From Thermodesulfobacteriota bacterium (GTDB lineage Bacteria; Desulfobacterota; Thermodesulfobacteria; Thermodesulfobacteriales; Thermodesulfobacteriaceae), in NCBI GenBank assembly GCA_013153525.1, contig JAADEG010000048.1:1-64000 (forward strand): a stretch of 64,000 bases of DNA, read 5' to 3'. A program made the position numbers and the translations under genes. The notes beneath the pieces are model-generated. The model did not search any database. It worked only from the letters and a program-made list of their open reading frames with translations, and was not told where the DNA came from. Shown here in pieces: positions 43,681 through 53,015 of the stretch (its first letter is position 1; every line of letters starts with the position of its first letter).

Positions 43681-44286
43681 ATGCAAGAGGCAAAAGAGGA
43701 AGTAAGAGAAGAAGTAAAAGAAGAAGTTAAAGATAAAGTTGAAGAGGAGAAAAAAGAGGAAGTTTCTGTAAAGGCTGAAGCTGATAAAGAGTCTCAAGAA
43801 CAAAAAATAGACGAAGAACTCAAGTACTGGAAAAACATGGCATTAAGATACGCTGCAGAAGTAGAAAACTTAAAGAAGTCTTTCAAGCGGGAAAAAGAGG
43901 AATACTACAAGTTTGCCTTGGAATCAGTTTTTAAGGAACTTCTTCCTGCAATTGACAATCTGGAGAGGGCGCTTGAGGCTTTTTCTCAATCTCAGAACAT
44001 AGAGGCTTTAAAACAAGGGGTTGAGCTTACTTTGAAGTCTATCATTCAGGCACTTGAAAAGTTTGGTCTCACGCAGTTTGAGCCAGCTATAGGAGAACCT
44101 TTTCATCCTAACTTTCACGAGGCTCTTTCCACTGAAGAACATCCAGAAGTACCAAGTGGTGCTATAACTAAGGTTTATCAAAAGGGTTATAAATTACACG
44201 AAAGAGTTATAAGACCTGCACTCGTTTGCGTTAGTAGTGGAAAGTCTCAAGAGAAGTCTGAAACTCAACAAAAATCAGAAAATTAA
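43681..44286 (+). CDS. grpE: Nucleotide exchange factor GrpE
   Basis: Releases ADP from DnaK in the chaperone cycle. A Glu/Lys-rich disordered and coiled-coil N-terminus (1 to about 75) is followed by RYAAEVENLKKSFKRE and the C-terminal beta domain (GEPFHPNFHEALS, YKLHERVIRPALVCVS). I chose the ATG at 43681, which has CAGGAGGG in front; a longer frame from 43645 has no ribosome site. Length 201. dnaK follows after 28 bases. Confidence 0.94.
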   Translation: MQEAKEEVREEVKEEVKDKVEEEKKEEVSVKAEADKESQEQKIDEELKYWKNMALRYAAEVENLKKSFKREKEEYYKFALESVFKELLPAIDNLERALEAFSQSQNIEALKQGVELTLKSIIQALEKFGLTQFEPAIGEPFHPNFHEALSTEEHPEVPSGAITKVYQKGYKLHERVIRPALVCVSSGKSQEKSETQQKSEN

Positions 44287-44314
44287 AAAATTAACATAAA
44301 GGAGGTGTATAACC

Positions 44315-46252
44315 ATGGCAGAAAGAACACCAATTGTGGGAATTGACCTTGGAACAACGAACTCCTGCGTAGCTATTTTTGAAGGTGGTGAGGCAAAAGT
44401 TATTCCTAACAGAGAGGGAACCAGAACTACTCCCTCAGTAGTTGCATTTCAAGAAAGCGGAGAAATTCTCGTTGGACTTCCTGCAAAAAGACAGGCTATT
44501 ATTAACGCTGAAAATACCATCTTTGGAATTAAGCGTTTAATGGGAAGAAAGTACAACGATCCAGTAGTTCAAAAGTGGAAGCAGAAAGTACCTTACAAAA
44601 TCGTTGAGGCACCAAATGGAGACGCCCATGTTGAAGTAAGGGGTAAGCGTTACAGTCCACCTGAGATTTCTGCAATGGTTTTGAGAAAGATTAAACAGGA
44701 TCTTGAGGAGTATCTTGGACAGGAAGTAAAAGATGTGGTAATTACCGTACCTGCTTACTTTGACGACACTCAGAGACAGGCTACTAAAGACGCTGGAAGA
44801 ATAGCAGGTCTTAATGTTATAAGAATAATCAACGAGCCAACTGCAGCGTGTCTTGCTTACGGACTTGAGAAGAAAAAAGAAGGACTCGTTGCAGTATTTG
44901 ACCTTGGAGGAGGAACATTTGACATTTCTATCCTTGAAATAGGAGAAGGAGTATTTGAGGTTAAGGCAACCTCTGGAGATACCTTCCTTGGTGGTGAAGA
45001 CTTTGACATGAGAATAGTTGATTACATTGCAGAGGAGTTTAAAAAGGAGCACGGAATTGACTTAAGAGAAGACAAGATGGCACTTCAGAGGCTTAAGGAG
45101 GCTGCTGAAAAGGCAAAGATAGAGCTTTCAAGCACCCTTGAGACAGAAATAAACTTACCGTTTATTACTGCAGATGCCTCTGGACCAAAGCATCTCGTAA
45201 TGAAACTTACCAGGGCAAAGCTTGAAAGCTTGGTTGAGGACCTCATTGAGAAGCTTGAAGAACCCTGTAGAATTGCAATGCAGGATGCTGGAATTACTCC
45301 AAAGGACATAAGTGAGGTTATTCTCGTTGGTGGAATGACCCGTATGCCAAGGGTTCAGCAGAAAGTTAAGGAAATTTTTGGAAAAGAGCCCGTAAAAGGA
45401 GTAAACCCAGACGAAGTCGTTGCAATGGGAGCTGCAATTCAGGCAGGAGTACTTAAAGGAGAGGTAAAAGATGTACTTCTCTTAGATGTTACGCCACTTT
45501 CTCTTGGAATTGAAACTCTTGGAGGAGTGTTTACGGTTATTATTCCAAGAGGAACTACTATACCAACGAGAAAAAGTCAGATCTTTACCACTGCAACTGA
45601 CAACCAGACTGCAGTTACCATCCATGTGCTTCAGGGTGAAAGACCTATGGCAAAAGACAACAAGAGTATTGCAAGATTTGATCTCGTTGGAATTCCACCT
45701 GCACCAAGAGGGGTACCACAGATTGAGGTAACTTTTGACATAGACGCAGACGGAATACTTCATGTTACTGCAAAGGATCTTGGAACAGGTAAAGAACAGT
45801 CTGTAGTAGTAAGACCGTCTTCTGGACTTTCTGAAGAGGAGATTCAGAGAATTATAAAAGAGGCAGAACAATACGCTGAAGAGGACAGAAGAAAGAAGGA
45901 GCTTGCAGAGGCAAGAAACCAGGCAGACAGCCTTATCTACTCTGTAGAAAAGTCCTTGAGAGAGCTTGGAGACAAGGTGCCTGAGAACCTTAGAAAAGAT
46001 GTAGAAGAGAAGATAAAAGAGCTTAGAAAAGCTATGGAAGGAGAAGACATAGAGGCAATTAGAAGAGCAAGTGACGCTTTAACCCAGGCAAGTTATCAGC
46101 TTGCAGAGATGCTTTACAGAGAAAAGGCATCCCAGGCAACAGGACCTGGAGCAGGTGCTACTGGTACTCAGAGCAGTGAGTCTGGCTCTAAGTCAGAGGA
46201 TAAAAAATCTGGTGGAGACGATGTCATAGATGCTGACTTTGAGGTAAAGTAA
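44315..46252 (+). CDS. dnaK: Chaperone DnaK (Hsp70)
   Basis: ATP-driven chaperone of 645 residues. The nucleotide-binding domain begins [13 protein letters not shown] and contains [17 protein letters not shown] and [13 protein letters not shown]; the linker [16 protein letters not shown] leads to the substrate-binding domain, and the tail ends [19 protein letters not shown] precedes the ATG. It is linked with grpE; dnaJ is not adjacent. A hairpin terminator follows. Confidence 0.98.
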   Translation: MAERTPIVGIDLGTTNSCVAIFEGGEAKVIPNREGTRTTPSVVAFQESGEILVGLPAKRQAIINAENTIFGIKRLMGRKYNDPVVQKWKQKVPYKIVEAPNGDAHVEVRGKRYSPPEISAMVLRKIKQDLEEYLGQEVKDVVITVPAYFDDTQRQATKDAGRIAGLNVIRIINEPTAACLAYGLEKKKEGLVAVFDLGGGTFDISILEIGEGVFEVKATSGDTFLGGEDFDMRIVDYIAEEFKKEHGIDLREDKMALQRLKEAAEKAKIELSSTLETEINLPFITADASGPKHLVMKLTRAKLESLVEDLIEKLEEPCRIAMQDAGITPKDISEVILVGGMTRMPRVQQKVKEIFGKEPVKGVNPDEVVAMGAAIQAGVLKGEVKDVLLLDVTPLSLGIETLGGVFTVIIPRGTTIPTRKSQIFTTATDNQTAVTIHVLQGERPMAKDNKSIARFDLVGIPPAPRGVPQIEVTFDIDADGILHVTAKDLGTGKEQSVVVRPSSGLSEEEIQRIIKEAEQYAEEDRRKKELAEARNQADSLIYSVEKSLRELGDKVPENLRKDVEEKIKELRKAMEGEDIEAIRRASDALTQASYQLAEMLYREKASQATGPGAGATGTQSSESGSKSEDKKSGGDDVIDADFEVK

Positions 46253-46260
46253 AAGTTTTT

Positions 46261-46290
46261 AAAGGCGGGGCTTTAAGTCCCGCCTTTTTT
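46261..46290. terminator. Terminator between dnaK and ribF
   Basis: AAAGGCGGG (46261-46269) pairs with CCCGCCTTT (46279-46287) around a 9-base loop and is flanked by A and T runs, so it can serve both convergent genes. Confidence 0.85.
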
Positions 46291-46292
46291 AC

Positions 46293-47219
46293 TTATGCTG
46301 CTTTTTCTAAAAAGTTCTCTATTTCAAAACAGTCTTTTTTGATTTGTTCTTTTAATGCTTCTGGAGAAGGAAATTTTAGCTCGTTTCTGATTCTTTTAAC
46401 GAGTTCAAGCTCAAGAAATTCCTCGTAAAGCTCCCCTTTAAAGTTTAAAAGGTGTACTTCAATACTTAGTTCTTTTTCTTCAAAAGTAGGTTTTGTACCA
46501 ATGTTTAAGGCACCTTTAAATCTTTTTCCTTTTAAGTTAACCCAGACCGCATAAACCCCTGGTGCAGGTATAAGTTTTATCTCAGGAACATCAAGATTTG
46601 CAGTAGGAAACCCAAGTTTTCTTCCTCTTCCAGCACCTTTTATTACCTTTCCAGAAATAAGATAAGGGTGCCCAAGAAATTCGTTTGCCTTTTCCACATC
46701 CCCTATGCTTAGAAATTGCCTTATTACCGTACTTGAAACCACTGTTCCTTCAATAAGCACTGGATCAACTGACTTTACTAAAAAGTCGTACTTTTTTCCA
46801 AGTTGTTCAAGATACTTTACATCTCCTCTTCTGTTTATTCCAAACCTGAAGTTAAAACCTACTACTACTCCTTTTACACTTAAGGAGTCTATAAGGTATT
46901 CTTCAACGAACACCTCTGGAGATACCTTGGCAAGTGCAGGAGTGAACGGAAGTAAGACCAAGTGCTCCATACCTTGTTGTTTTAAGAGCTTAACCTTTTC
47001 CTCAAGGGTGGTAAGAAGTTTAAAACTCTTATCAGGAAACAAAACCAGCCTTGGATGAGGATCAAAAGACACTACCACAGGAACGCAGTTTAACTTTTTG
47101 GCTAAGGAAGTTGTTTCCTTAAAAAGTACTGCGTGCCCTTTGTGAATACCGTCAAAACTTCCTATGCAAACTACAGTATCAAAATTTAAAGGAAAGTCCT
47201 TAGGGGTATATATTTTCAA
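46293..47219 (-). CDS. ribF: Bifunctional riboflavin kinase/FAD synthetase
   Basis: Makes FMN from riboflavin and then FAD. The N-terminal adenylyltransferase has GSFDGIHKGH at 20-29; the C-terminal flavokinase starts near GKVIKGAGRGRKLGFPTAN. Length 308. The start is TTG: no ATG lies before the GSFDG motif, and GGAGGGAG sits just upstream. The gene begins inside the end of carA with a 20-base overlap, so it is probably translationally coupled. Confidence 0.94.
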   Translation of the reverse strand: MKIYTPKDFPLNFDTVVCIGSFDGIHKGHAVLFKETTSLAKKLNCVPVVVSFDPHPRLVLFPDKSFKLLTTLEEKVKLLKQQGMEHLVLLPFTPALAKVSPEVFVEEYLIDSLSVKGVVVGFNFRFGINRRGDVKYLEQLGKKYDFLVKSVDPVLIEGTVVSSTVIRQFLSIGDVEKANEFLGHPYLISGKVIKGAGRGRKLGFPTANLDVPEIKLIPAPGVYAVWVNLKGKRFKGALNIGTKPTFEEKELSIEVHLLNFKGELYEEFLELELVKRIRNELKFPSPEALKEQIKKDCFEIENFLEKAA

Positions 47220-48336
47220 CTTCTCCCTCCACGAGCCTTAAAAAACTTTCAAAAAGATAAACTGAATCATGAGGTCCTGGTGCGTTTTCAGGATGATATT
47301 GTACTGACATTACCTTTAAGTCAGGTACGAAAATTCCTTCAAGTGTTTCGTCGTTGAGATTTATGTGAGTAACTATTGCCTCCTTAGGTAGTTCCTCTTT
47401 TTTAACGCAAAATCCGTGATTTTGTGAGGTAATCTCAACTCTCTTGTTAAACAGGTTTAAAACAGGATGATTTATTCCTCTGTGACCAAACTTAAGTTTA
47501 AATGTAGATGCTCCAAGAGCTTGCCCAATAATCTGATGCCCAAGACATATTCCAAACATAGGAACTTTTCCTAAAAGACTTCTTACTGTTGAGACTATGG
47601 GTTTTAATGCAGCAGGGTCTCCTGGTCCGTTTGAAACGAATACCCCGTCTGGAGAGTGACTAAGAATTTCCTCTGCCGAAACATAAGCAGGAAATACCAA
47701 ACATTCAACTCCAAGTGAAGAAAAGATCCTGAGCTGATTTAACTTTAATCCACAATCTATAACCGCTACTTTGTACTTTCCTTCACCTTTAAACTTTTTA
47801 ACTCCTTTCTCTTTACCGTTTTTTCCGTAGTAAAAAACTTCATCACAAGTAACATACTTAACGAGATCCCTGCCCACATAATCTGGACTTGCTTTTACTT
47901 TTTCAAGAAACTTCTTAGGATCAAGCTCTTCTGTGGTGATTCCACCTTTCATTGCACCGTGAATTCTTAAGTGCCTCGTTAGAGCTCGCGTGTCTATTCC
48001 TTCAATTGCAAGGATGTTGTTTTCTTTAAGCCATTCTCCAAGAGACTTGCAGGCTCTCCAATTGCTGTAAAACGGTTGATACTCTCTTACTACGAATCCT
48101 GCAACATGGATTCCTTCGCTTTCCATGTCTTCTGTGTTAATTCCGTAATTTCCAATTAGGGGATAGGTCATGGTAACTATTTGCCCGTGATAAGAAGGAT
48201 CAGTAAGAATTTCTTGATAACCCGTCATACCAGTATTAAATACCACTTCTCCAAAAGTTTCTCCCCTTCCAGTAAAAGAATAACCCCAAAAGTGAGTTCC
48301 GTCTTCAAGCATTAACAGTGCTTTGAACCTCTGCAT
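47200..48336 (-). CDS. carA: Carbamoyl-phosphate synthase small subunit
   Basis: The glutaminase subunit of carbamoyl-phosphate synthase, feeding pyrimidine and arginine synthesis. The N-terminal domain opens ALLMLEDGTHFWGYSF and the class I amidotransferase domain has MFGICLGHQ with the catalytic Cys and QYHPENAPGPHD with the His. Length 378. It overlaps prfB by 32 bases upstream and ribF by 20 downstream. carB is not in the window. Confidence 0.96.
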   Translation of the reverse strand: MQRFKALLMLEDGTHFWGYSFTGRGETFGEVVFNTGMTGYQEILTDPSYHGQIVTMTYPLIGNYGINTEDMESEGIHVAGFVVREYQPFYSNWRACKSLGEWLKENNILAIEGIDTRALTRHLRIHGAMKGGITTEELDPKKFLEKVKASPDYVGRDLVKYVTCDEVFYYGKNGKEKGVKKFKGEGKYKVAVIDCGLKLNQLRIFSSLGVECLVFPAYVSAEEILSHSPDGVFVSNGPGDPAALKPIVSTVRSLLGKVPMFGICLGHQIIGQALGASTFKLKFGHRGINHPVLNLFNKRVEITSQNHGFCVKKEELPKEAIVTHINLNDETLEGIFVPDLKVMSVQYHPENAPGPHDSVYLFESFLRLVEGEVENIYP

Positions 48337-49484
48337 CTTGACTCTCCTTTTTATTTTTCTGCCCTGCTTCCCAGAGCAGATATTCCCTAATAAAGTCGTC
48401 TATTTCTCCGTCAAGAACTTCGTCAACCTTGTAGTTTTCGTATTGAGTACGATGGTCCTTTACCACTTTGTAAGGATGCAAAGTGTATGTTCTAATTTGA
48501 TTTCCCCAGGTGATTTCTTTTTTTTCTCCTATAAGACTTTCCTTTTTCTTTTCCAGTTTTTGTTTCTCAAGTTGATACAATCTGGACTTGAGTATTTTAA
48601 GAGCAGTCATTTTGTTTAGGTATTGACTTCTTTCGTTCTGACAGGTAACCACGATACCTGTGGGTATGTGAGTAATTCTAACTGCGCTTTCTGTTTTGTT
48701 AACATGCTGTCCACCGTGACCACTTGCACGCATGGTCTCAATTTTTAGGTCTTCTGGTTTGATTTCTACCTCTATGTCTTCTTCTATTTCAGGGATAACA
48801 GTAACTGAGGCAAATGAGGTGTGTCTTCTTGCATTTGCATCAAACGGAGAAATTCTGATGAGTCTGTGAACTCCCTTTTCTCCTTTGAGATATCCATAAG
48901 CCCAAGGACCCTCTATGAGAACGACTGCACTTTTTATTCCTGCTTCTTCTCCTGGAAGGCTGTCAACAAGCCTCGTCTTGTAGCCTTTTTTCTCAGCCCA
49001 CCTGATGTACATTCTTAAAAGCATGTAAGCCCAGTCCTGTGCGTCTGTTCCACCAGTACCTGCGTGAATACTGAGAATTGCAGACATGTAGTCGTACTCA
49101 CCAGTTAAAAGAAGCTTTAACTCCTCTTTTTTAAACGACTTTTCAAAAGCCTCAAGCTCTTCAAGAAAAGCCTGAAGGGTTTCTAAACTCTTATCTTCTT
49201 TGTAAAACTCAAACCACTCCTCAAGACTCTTGAAACTCTTAACTAAGTGATCAAAAACCTTAAGTCTTTCTGAAAGTTGAGCCCTTTCCTTAAGGAGGTT
49301 TTTTATTTCTGAAGACTCCCAGTCTATATTACCGTGGAACCTGGATTCTATTTCGCAGAGGCGTCTTTTTAAACCCTCTGGGTCAAAGACACCTCCTTAA
49401 GTCTTCAATTCTCGTAGCAAAACCACTTAATACCTTTTCAAAGTCTATGTTCTTGTATCCTTTTGGAAGTTCCACCTTTCTCAT
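48305..49484 (-). CDS. prfB: Peptide chain release factor 2, with programmed +1 frameshift
   Basis: RF2 ends translation at UAA and UGA. The gene begins at ATG 49484, reads 33 codons to CTT, meets TGA at 49385-49383, and must shift +1 (skipping T49385) to continue as DPEGLKRRL in the frame that ends at 48305. Joined product: about 392 residues. The main frame has SPF in RISPFDANA, the RF2 stop-reading motif, and GGQ in SGHGGQHVNKTES for peptide release. The C-terminus carries a polar extension (QKNKKESQDAE). The shift codon is number 33 where E. coli uses 25. Reading only the open frame from 49087 would lose about 130 N-terminal residues. Confidence 0.95.
49383..49397 (-). promoter_or_regulatory. 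RF2 programmed frameshift signal
   Basis: On the minus strand AGGAGG (49397-49392), a 3-base spacer TGT, then CTT-TGA-C. This is the classic arrangement of internal Shine-Dalgarno, slippery CUU and UGA stop that lets RF2 level control its own synthesis. Confidence 0.92.
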
Positions 49485-49538
49485 GGTAATGAAAAAATAT
49501 AACCTATTTTTTTGCTTTTTAAACCCCTTTTTATCCCT

Positions 49539-50249
49539 TTAAAGCCTTTTTAAGAGTTCCTTAGAGGTTATTTCCCTTATTTTTTCTCCGTCAAAAATTA
49601 GAGTACTTTTACTTTGAATTGAGGTTAGTAAACTAACCAGAAGGTCTTTTCCTGGAAGTACTTCAGGATCTTTAAACTCAAGAAGTGCCCAAACTGAAAG
49701 TAGTTTAACCACATCGTCTGGAGAGTTTAAGTGTTCTCTTAAGTGAGAGTCTGCTCTTTCTGCCAGAAGCTCCTTTTTGTACTTAGGAGCAAGTCTTCCT
49801 AATCCCCAAACGACCCCTCTTTGAGCTGGTACGAATTCCAGGTAATTGTCAGCTTTGTACTTTCCTATTGATTCGGTATTCCATAAATAGGACACGAAAA
49901 TAGGCAGGTATTCCTTAGCAAGTGCAGGACTGTTGTAAAGTGCCTCTGCATAGCCCTCTGGAACTCCCCACGCCATACCACCTGATTCCTCGTTTAGCAT
50001 CCACATAAGCCTTCTAATAATAATTCTTGCTCTTTCCATCTCTTTTTCTGCAATTTTAGCAGTGAAGTATCCAAAAGCTGTAACTGCTTTCCACTTAACC
50101 ACTTCGTTCTTGTGACAAAAGGCACCTATAAGAGGACTAATTACTTTTTCTACTGGATATTGAGACAGCTTTTGAATTGTGCTTTTTATGTCTTCTGTAG
50201 CCTCAAGAATTTCCCACACTTCAGTTTTTAAGTAAAACTTTCTTTTCAT
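49539..50249 (-). CDS. DVU0298-like HEAT-repeat protein
   Basis: A 236-residue all-helical protein with HEAT-like repeats (for example VISPLIGAFCHKNEVVKWKAVTAFGYF and the block with NEESGGMAWGVPEGYAEAL). This latter block resembles a family seen in sulfate-reducing bacteria (DVU0298). Function unknown; such scaffolds bind other proteins. I chose the ATG at 50249, which has AAGGAGG upstream. It lies 54 bases before prfB on the same strand and may share a transcript with prfB-carA-ribF. Confidence 0.7.
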   Translation of the reverse strand: MKRKFYLKTEVWEILEATEDIKSTIQKLSQYPVEKVISPLIGAFCHKNEVVKWKAVTAFGYFTAKIAEKEMERARIIIRRLMWMLNEESGGMAWGVPEGYAEALYNSPALAKEYLPIFVSYLWNTESIGKYKADNYLEFVPAQRGVVWGLGRLAPKYKKELLAERADSHLREHLNSPDDVVKLLSVWALLEFKDPEVLPGKDLLVSLLTSIQSKSTLIFDGEKIREITSKELLKRL

Positions 50250-50355
50250 AAGTCCTCCTTGCAAACTTGTTTAAATTTAAAAATTTTCTAAAGTAATTAT
50301 AACACTATACTTTAAACTTTTCAAAGAAATTTTTGAAAAACTCTTTAAAAGGGGA

Positions 50356-50387
50356 TTGACAAAAATTTTTTTGGTAGAATTATATAA
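50356..50387 (+). promoter_or_regulatory. Promoter candidate for the aminotransferase-selA run
   Basis: TTGACA (50356-50361) is followed by an AT-rich TATATAA (50381-50387) at a spacing of 19. The -35 is a perfect match; the -10 is approximate. Confidence 0.45.
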
Positions 50388-50433
50388 CTTTTGAAGCCTT
50401 TAAAATTAGTTTAAGGTTGGGGCAGGCAGGAGA

Positions 50434-51639
50434 ATGGAAGAGATTCCGAAGATAAAGCCGGCTTTCAGAACTAATCATGTAGAATACGCAATAAGAGACA
50501 TAGTAGAGGCGTCAAAAGAGGCAAAAAGGGCAGGGAAAGAACTAATTTATCTTAACATAGGAGATCCTGTTCAATACGGATTTAGTCCTCCGGAAAACAT
50601 TCTTAAGGCTGTGTGTGACGCACTTTTTAAAAATTATAATTCTTATTCTGATTCAGTAGGTATTCCAGAGGCTGTTGAAGCGATAAGAAATTACGCTTTA
50701 AGAAAAGGTATTAAGCCTGTTGACATATATGTAACTCAGGGTGCATCAGAGGCTATAGAGTTTGCTATTTCTGCACTTGTTAATCCAGGAGAAAACATTT
50801 TACTTCCTTGTCCGTGTTACCCTCTTTATCAAGCAATAGTTGCAAAGTTTGAAATTCGTCCCAGGTATTATCATCTTGACGAAGAAAACGGTTGGGAGCC
50901 CGAGCTTGACAACATAGAAAAACTCATAGACAAAAATACCAAAGCTATAATAGTTATTAATCCTAATAATCCAACTGGAGCCATTTACTCAAGAGAAACC
51001 CTGCAAAGAATAGTTGACCTTGCGAGAAAGTACAGGTTGGTTATATTCTCAGACGAGATCTACGATCAGTTTATTCTTGAAGACAATATAGAGCACATTT
51101 CCATAGCATCTCTTGCAGAAGATGTTCCAGTAGTTACTTTTAACGGTCTTTCTAAGAATTACTTTGCTCCAGGTTTTAGAATTGGTTGGGGTATAATCTC
51201 TGGTCCTGAAGAGATACTTGGAGATTACATAGAAGCCATTCACAAACTCGCAAGAGCAAGACTTTGTGCTCCCCATCCATTACAGTTTGCCATACCAGAG
51301 GCTTTAAACAATGAAAACGGACACCTAAAAAAGATTCTTAGTGTACTAAAACACAGAAGAGACATATTAGTAAACGGACTCAATCAGATAGAACACATTA
51401 CCTGCGTGAAACCTGTAGGAGCTTTTTACGCATTTCCAAGGCTTCATCTTGAGATAAGTGATCTTGAATTTACTAAGAGACTTATTCTTGAAGAAGGAGT
51501 TGTGGTGGTTCACGGTAGTGGTTTTGGACAAAAACCAGGCACGAGACACTTCAGAATCGTTTTTCTCCCAGAAGAAGAAAAACTTTATACTGCGCTTGAG
51601 AAAATAGAGAGATTTATTAAGAAAATTTCATCTGTATGA
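50434..51639 (+). CDS. Class I/II PLP-dependent aminotransferase
   Basis: A fold-type I aminotransferase of 401 residues, closest in pattern to alanine/aspartate aminotransferases of the AlaA type. Substrate and PLP motifs are YLNIGDPVQYG, TQGASEAIEFA, NPNNPTGAIYS, SDEIYDQF and SKNYFAPGFRIGW with K241 as the PLP lysine; the last Arg is in GTRHFRIVF. The amino donor is not settled by sequence. Its stop overlaps the selA start (ATGA). Confidence 0.92.
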   Translation: MEEIPKIKPAFRTNHVEYAIRDIVEASKEAKRAGKELIYLNIGDPVQYGFSPPENILKAVCDALFKNYNSYSDSVGIPEAVEAIRNYALRKGIKPVDIYVTQGASEAIEFAISALVNPGENILLPCPCYPLYQAIVAKFEIRPRYYHLDEENGWEPELDNIEKLIDKNTKAIIVINPNNPTGAIYSRETLQRIVDLARKYRLVIFSDEIYDQFILEDNIEHISIASLAEDVPVVTFNGLSKNYFAPGFRIGWGIISGPEEILGDYIEAIHKLARARLCAPHPLQFAIPEALNNENGHLKKILSVLKHRRDILVNGLNQIEHITCVKPVGAFYAFPRLHLEISDLEFTKRLILEEGVVVVHGSGFGQKPGTRHFRIVFLPEEEKLYTALEKIERFIKKISSV

Positions 51640-53015
51640 GAATTCCTGCTGTTCACGAGATAAAGAGAAAGTTCACAGAACTCTATCCAGACTATCCTGA
51701 AAGCTACTTTACGAATCCTGCAAGACGAGTCGTTTCAAAAATAAGAGAACTATGGAAAAGAGGAAAGATTTCAGAGTTAAAAGAGGAATTTTTGTTAAAG
51801 CTCATGCAGGAAGTCTTTACCGAGTACGAAACTCCGTCTTTAAAAAGAGTTATAAACGCTACAGGAGTGGTAATTCACACTAATCTCGGTAGATCTCCTC
51901 TTTCTGAAGAAGCCATAACTCAGCTCGTTTGTGTTGCGAAGTATTATTCTAATCTGGAATATGATCTTACTAAAGGAAAAAGAGGAAGCAGGTATGTACA
52001 TGTAGAAGAAATTCTTAAGGAAATAACTGGTGCTGAAGGAGCTTTAGTAGTAAACAACAACGCAGCAGCAGTATTAATAAGCTTAAACACTCTTGCAAAG
52101 GGCAAAGAAGTTATAGTATCAAGGGGGGAGCTCGTAGAAATAGGAGGTTCTTTTAGGATTCCAGAAGTAATGAAGTGGGCTGGTTGTATTTTGAGAGAAG
52201 TAGGAACAACCAATAAAACCCACTTTTTTGACTACGAAGACGCAATTACTGAAAATACAGCAATGCTTCTCAAAGTGCATAGAAGTAACTTTGCTCTCGT
52301 AGGTTTTACGAAGGAAGTTTCTACAGAAGACTTGGTAGCTCTTGGAAAAAAGTACGGACTTTATGTAATGAAAGACCTTGGAAGTGGATGTTTTATTGAC
52401 TTTTCTAAGTACGGATACTTAAAAGAACCTACGGTGCAGGAGGTTTTAAGAGCAGGGGTTGATGTAGTTACATTTTCTGGTGATAAGCTTCTTGGTGGAC
52501 CACAGGCTGGTATAATCCTTGGAAAAAAAGAACTAATAGACAAAATTCGTAAAAATCCTCTTAACAGAGCTTTAAGAATTGACAAGCTAACCTTAGCTGG
52601 GCTTGAAGCTACTTTAAGGCTTTATAGAGACGAAAAAATTGCTATTGAGCACATACCTATTTTAAAAATGATTTTAACTCCAGAAGAAGAATTGCTGAAA
52701 AGGGCTAAAAAACTTTTGAGGAAGTTAAAAAGAGCGATAAAGAGTTTTACCTTTGAACTTATTAAAACCACTGGAAAGACAGGTGGAGGTGCACTTCCTC
52801 TTCTTGAGCTTCCTTCTTGGGCTGTAGGAGTAAAAAGCTCAAGCCTTTCTCCTTCTCAACTTCAAGAAATTTTAAGAGAAGTTAGACCACCAATAATTGC
52901 GAGGGTGGAACAGGATGTCTTACTACTTGATCTTAGGTGCGTTTTTGAGGAAGAGATACCTTTAATAGTAAGGGCATTTAAGGAGCTTGAAGTTTATGGA
53001 ACTGAAAAAGTATAA
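51636..53015 (+). CDS. selA: L-seryl-tRNA(Sec) selenium transferase
   Basis: Converts Ser-tRNA(Sec) to selenocysteinyl-tRNA with selenophosphate, using PLP. ATGVVIHTNLGRSPLS, NNNAAAVLISL, RGELVEIGGSFRIPE and FSGDKLLGGPQAG with K284 (the PLP lysine) are clear SelA blocks. Length 459 is full. It implies that the organism makes selenoproteins. selB, selC and selD are not next to it, and I found no obvious selenoprotein in the window. Confidence 0.95.
   Translation: MRIPAVHEIKRKFTELYPDYPESYFTNPARRVVSKIRELWKRGKISELKEEFLLKLMQEVFTEYETPSLKRVINATGVVIHTNLGRSPLSEEAITQLVCVAKYYSNLEYDLTKGKRGSRYVHVEEILKEITGAEGALVVNNNAAAVLISLNTLAKGKEVIVSRGELVEIGGSFRIPEVMKWAGCILREVGTTNKTHFFDYEDAITENTAMLLKVHRSNFALVGFTKEVSTEDLVALGKKYGLYVMKDLGSGCFIDFSKYGYLKEPTVQEVLRAGVDVVTFSGDKLLGGPQAGIILGKKELIDKIRKNPLNRALRIDKLTLAGLEATLRLYRDEKIAIEHIPILKMILTPEEELLKRAKKLLRKLKRAIKSFTFELIKTTGKTGGGALPLLELPSWAVGVKSSSLSPSQLQEILREVRPPIIARVEQDVLLLDLRCVFEEEIPLIVRAFKELEVYGTEKV

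Noticed and set aside
44537-45052. 171-residue open frame antisense to dnaK
   Set aside because: It lies wholly within a highly conserved gene, has a Ser/Cys/Phe-rich composition typical of antisense shadows and no ribosome site.
48305-49087. prfB starting at the ATG at 49087
   Set aside because: The frame continues upstream without stops to the AGGAGG-CTT-TGA-C frameshift signal and a proper start at 49484; the shorter form lacks the RF2 N-terminal domain.
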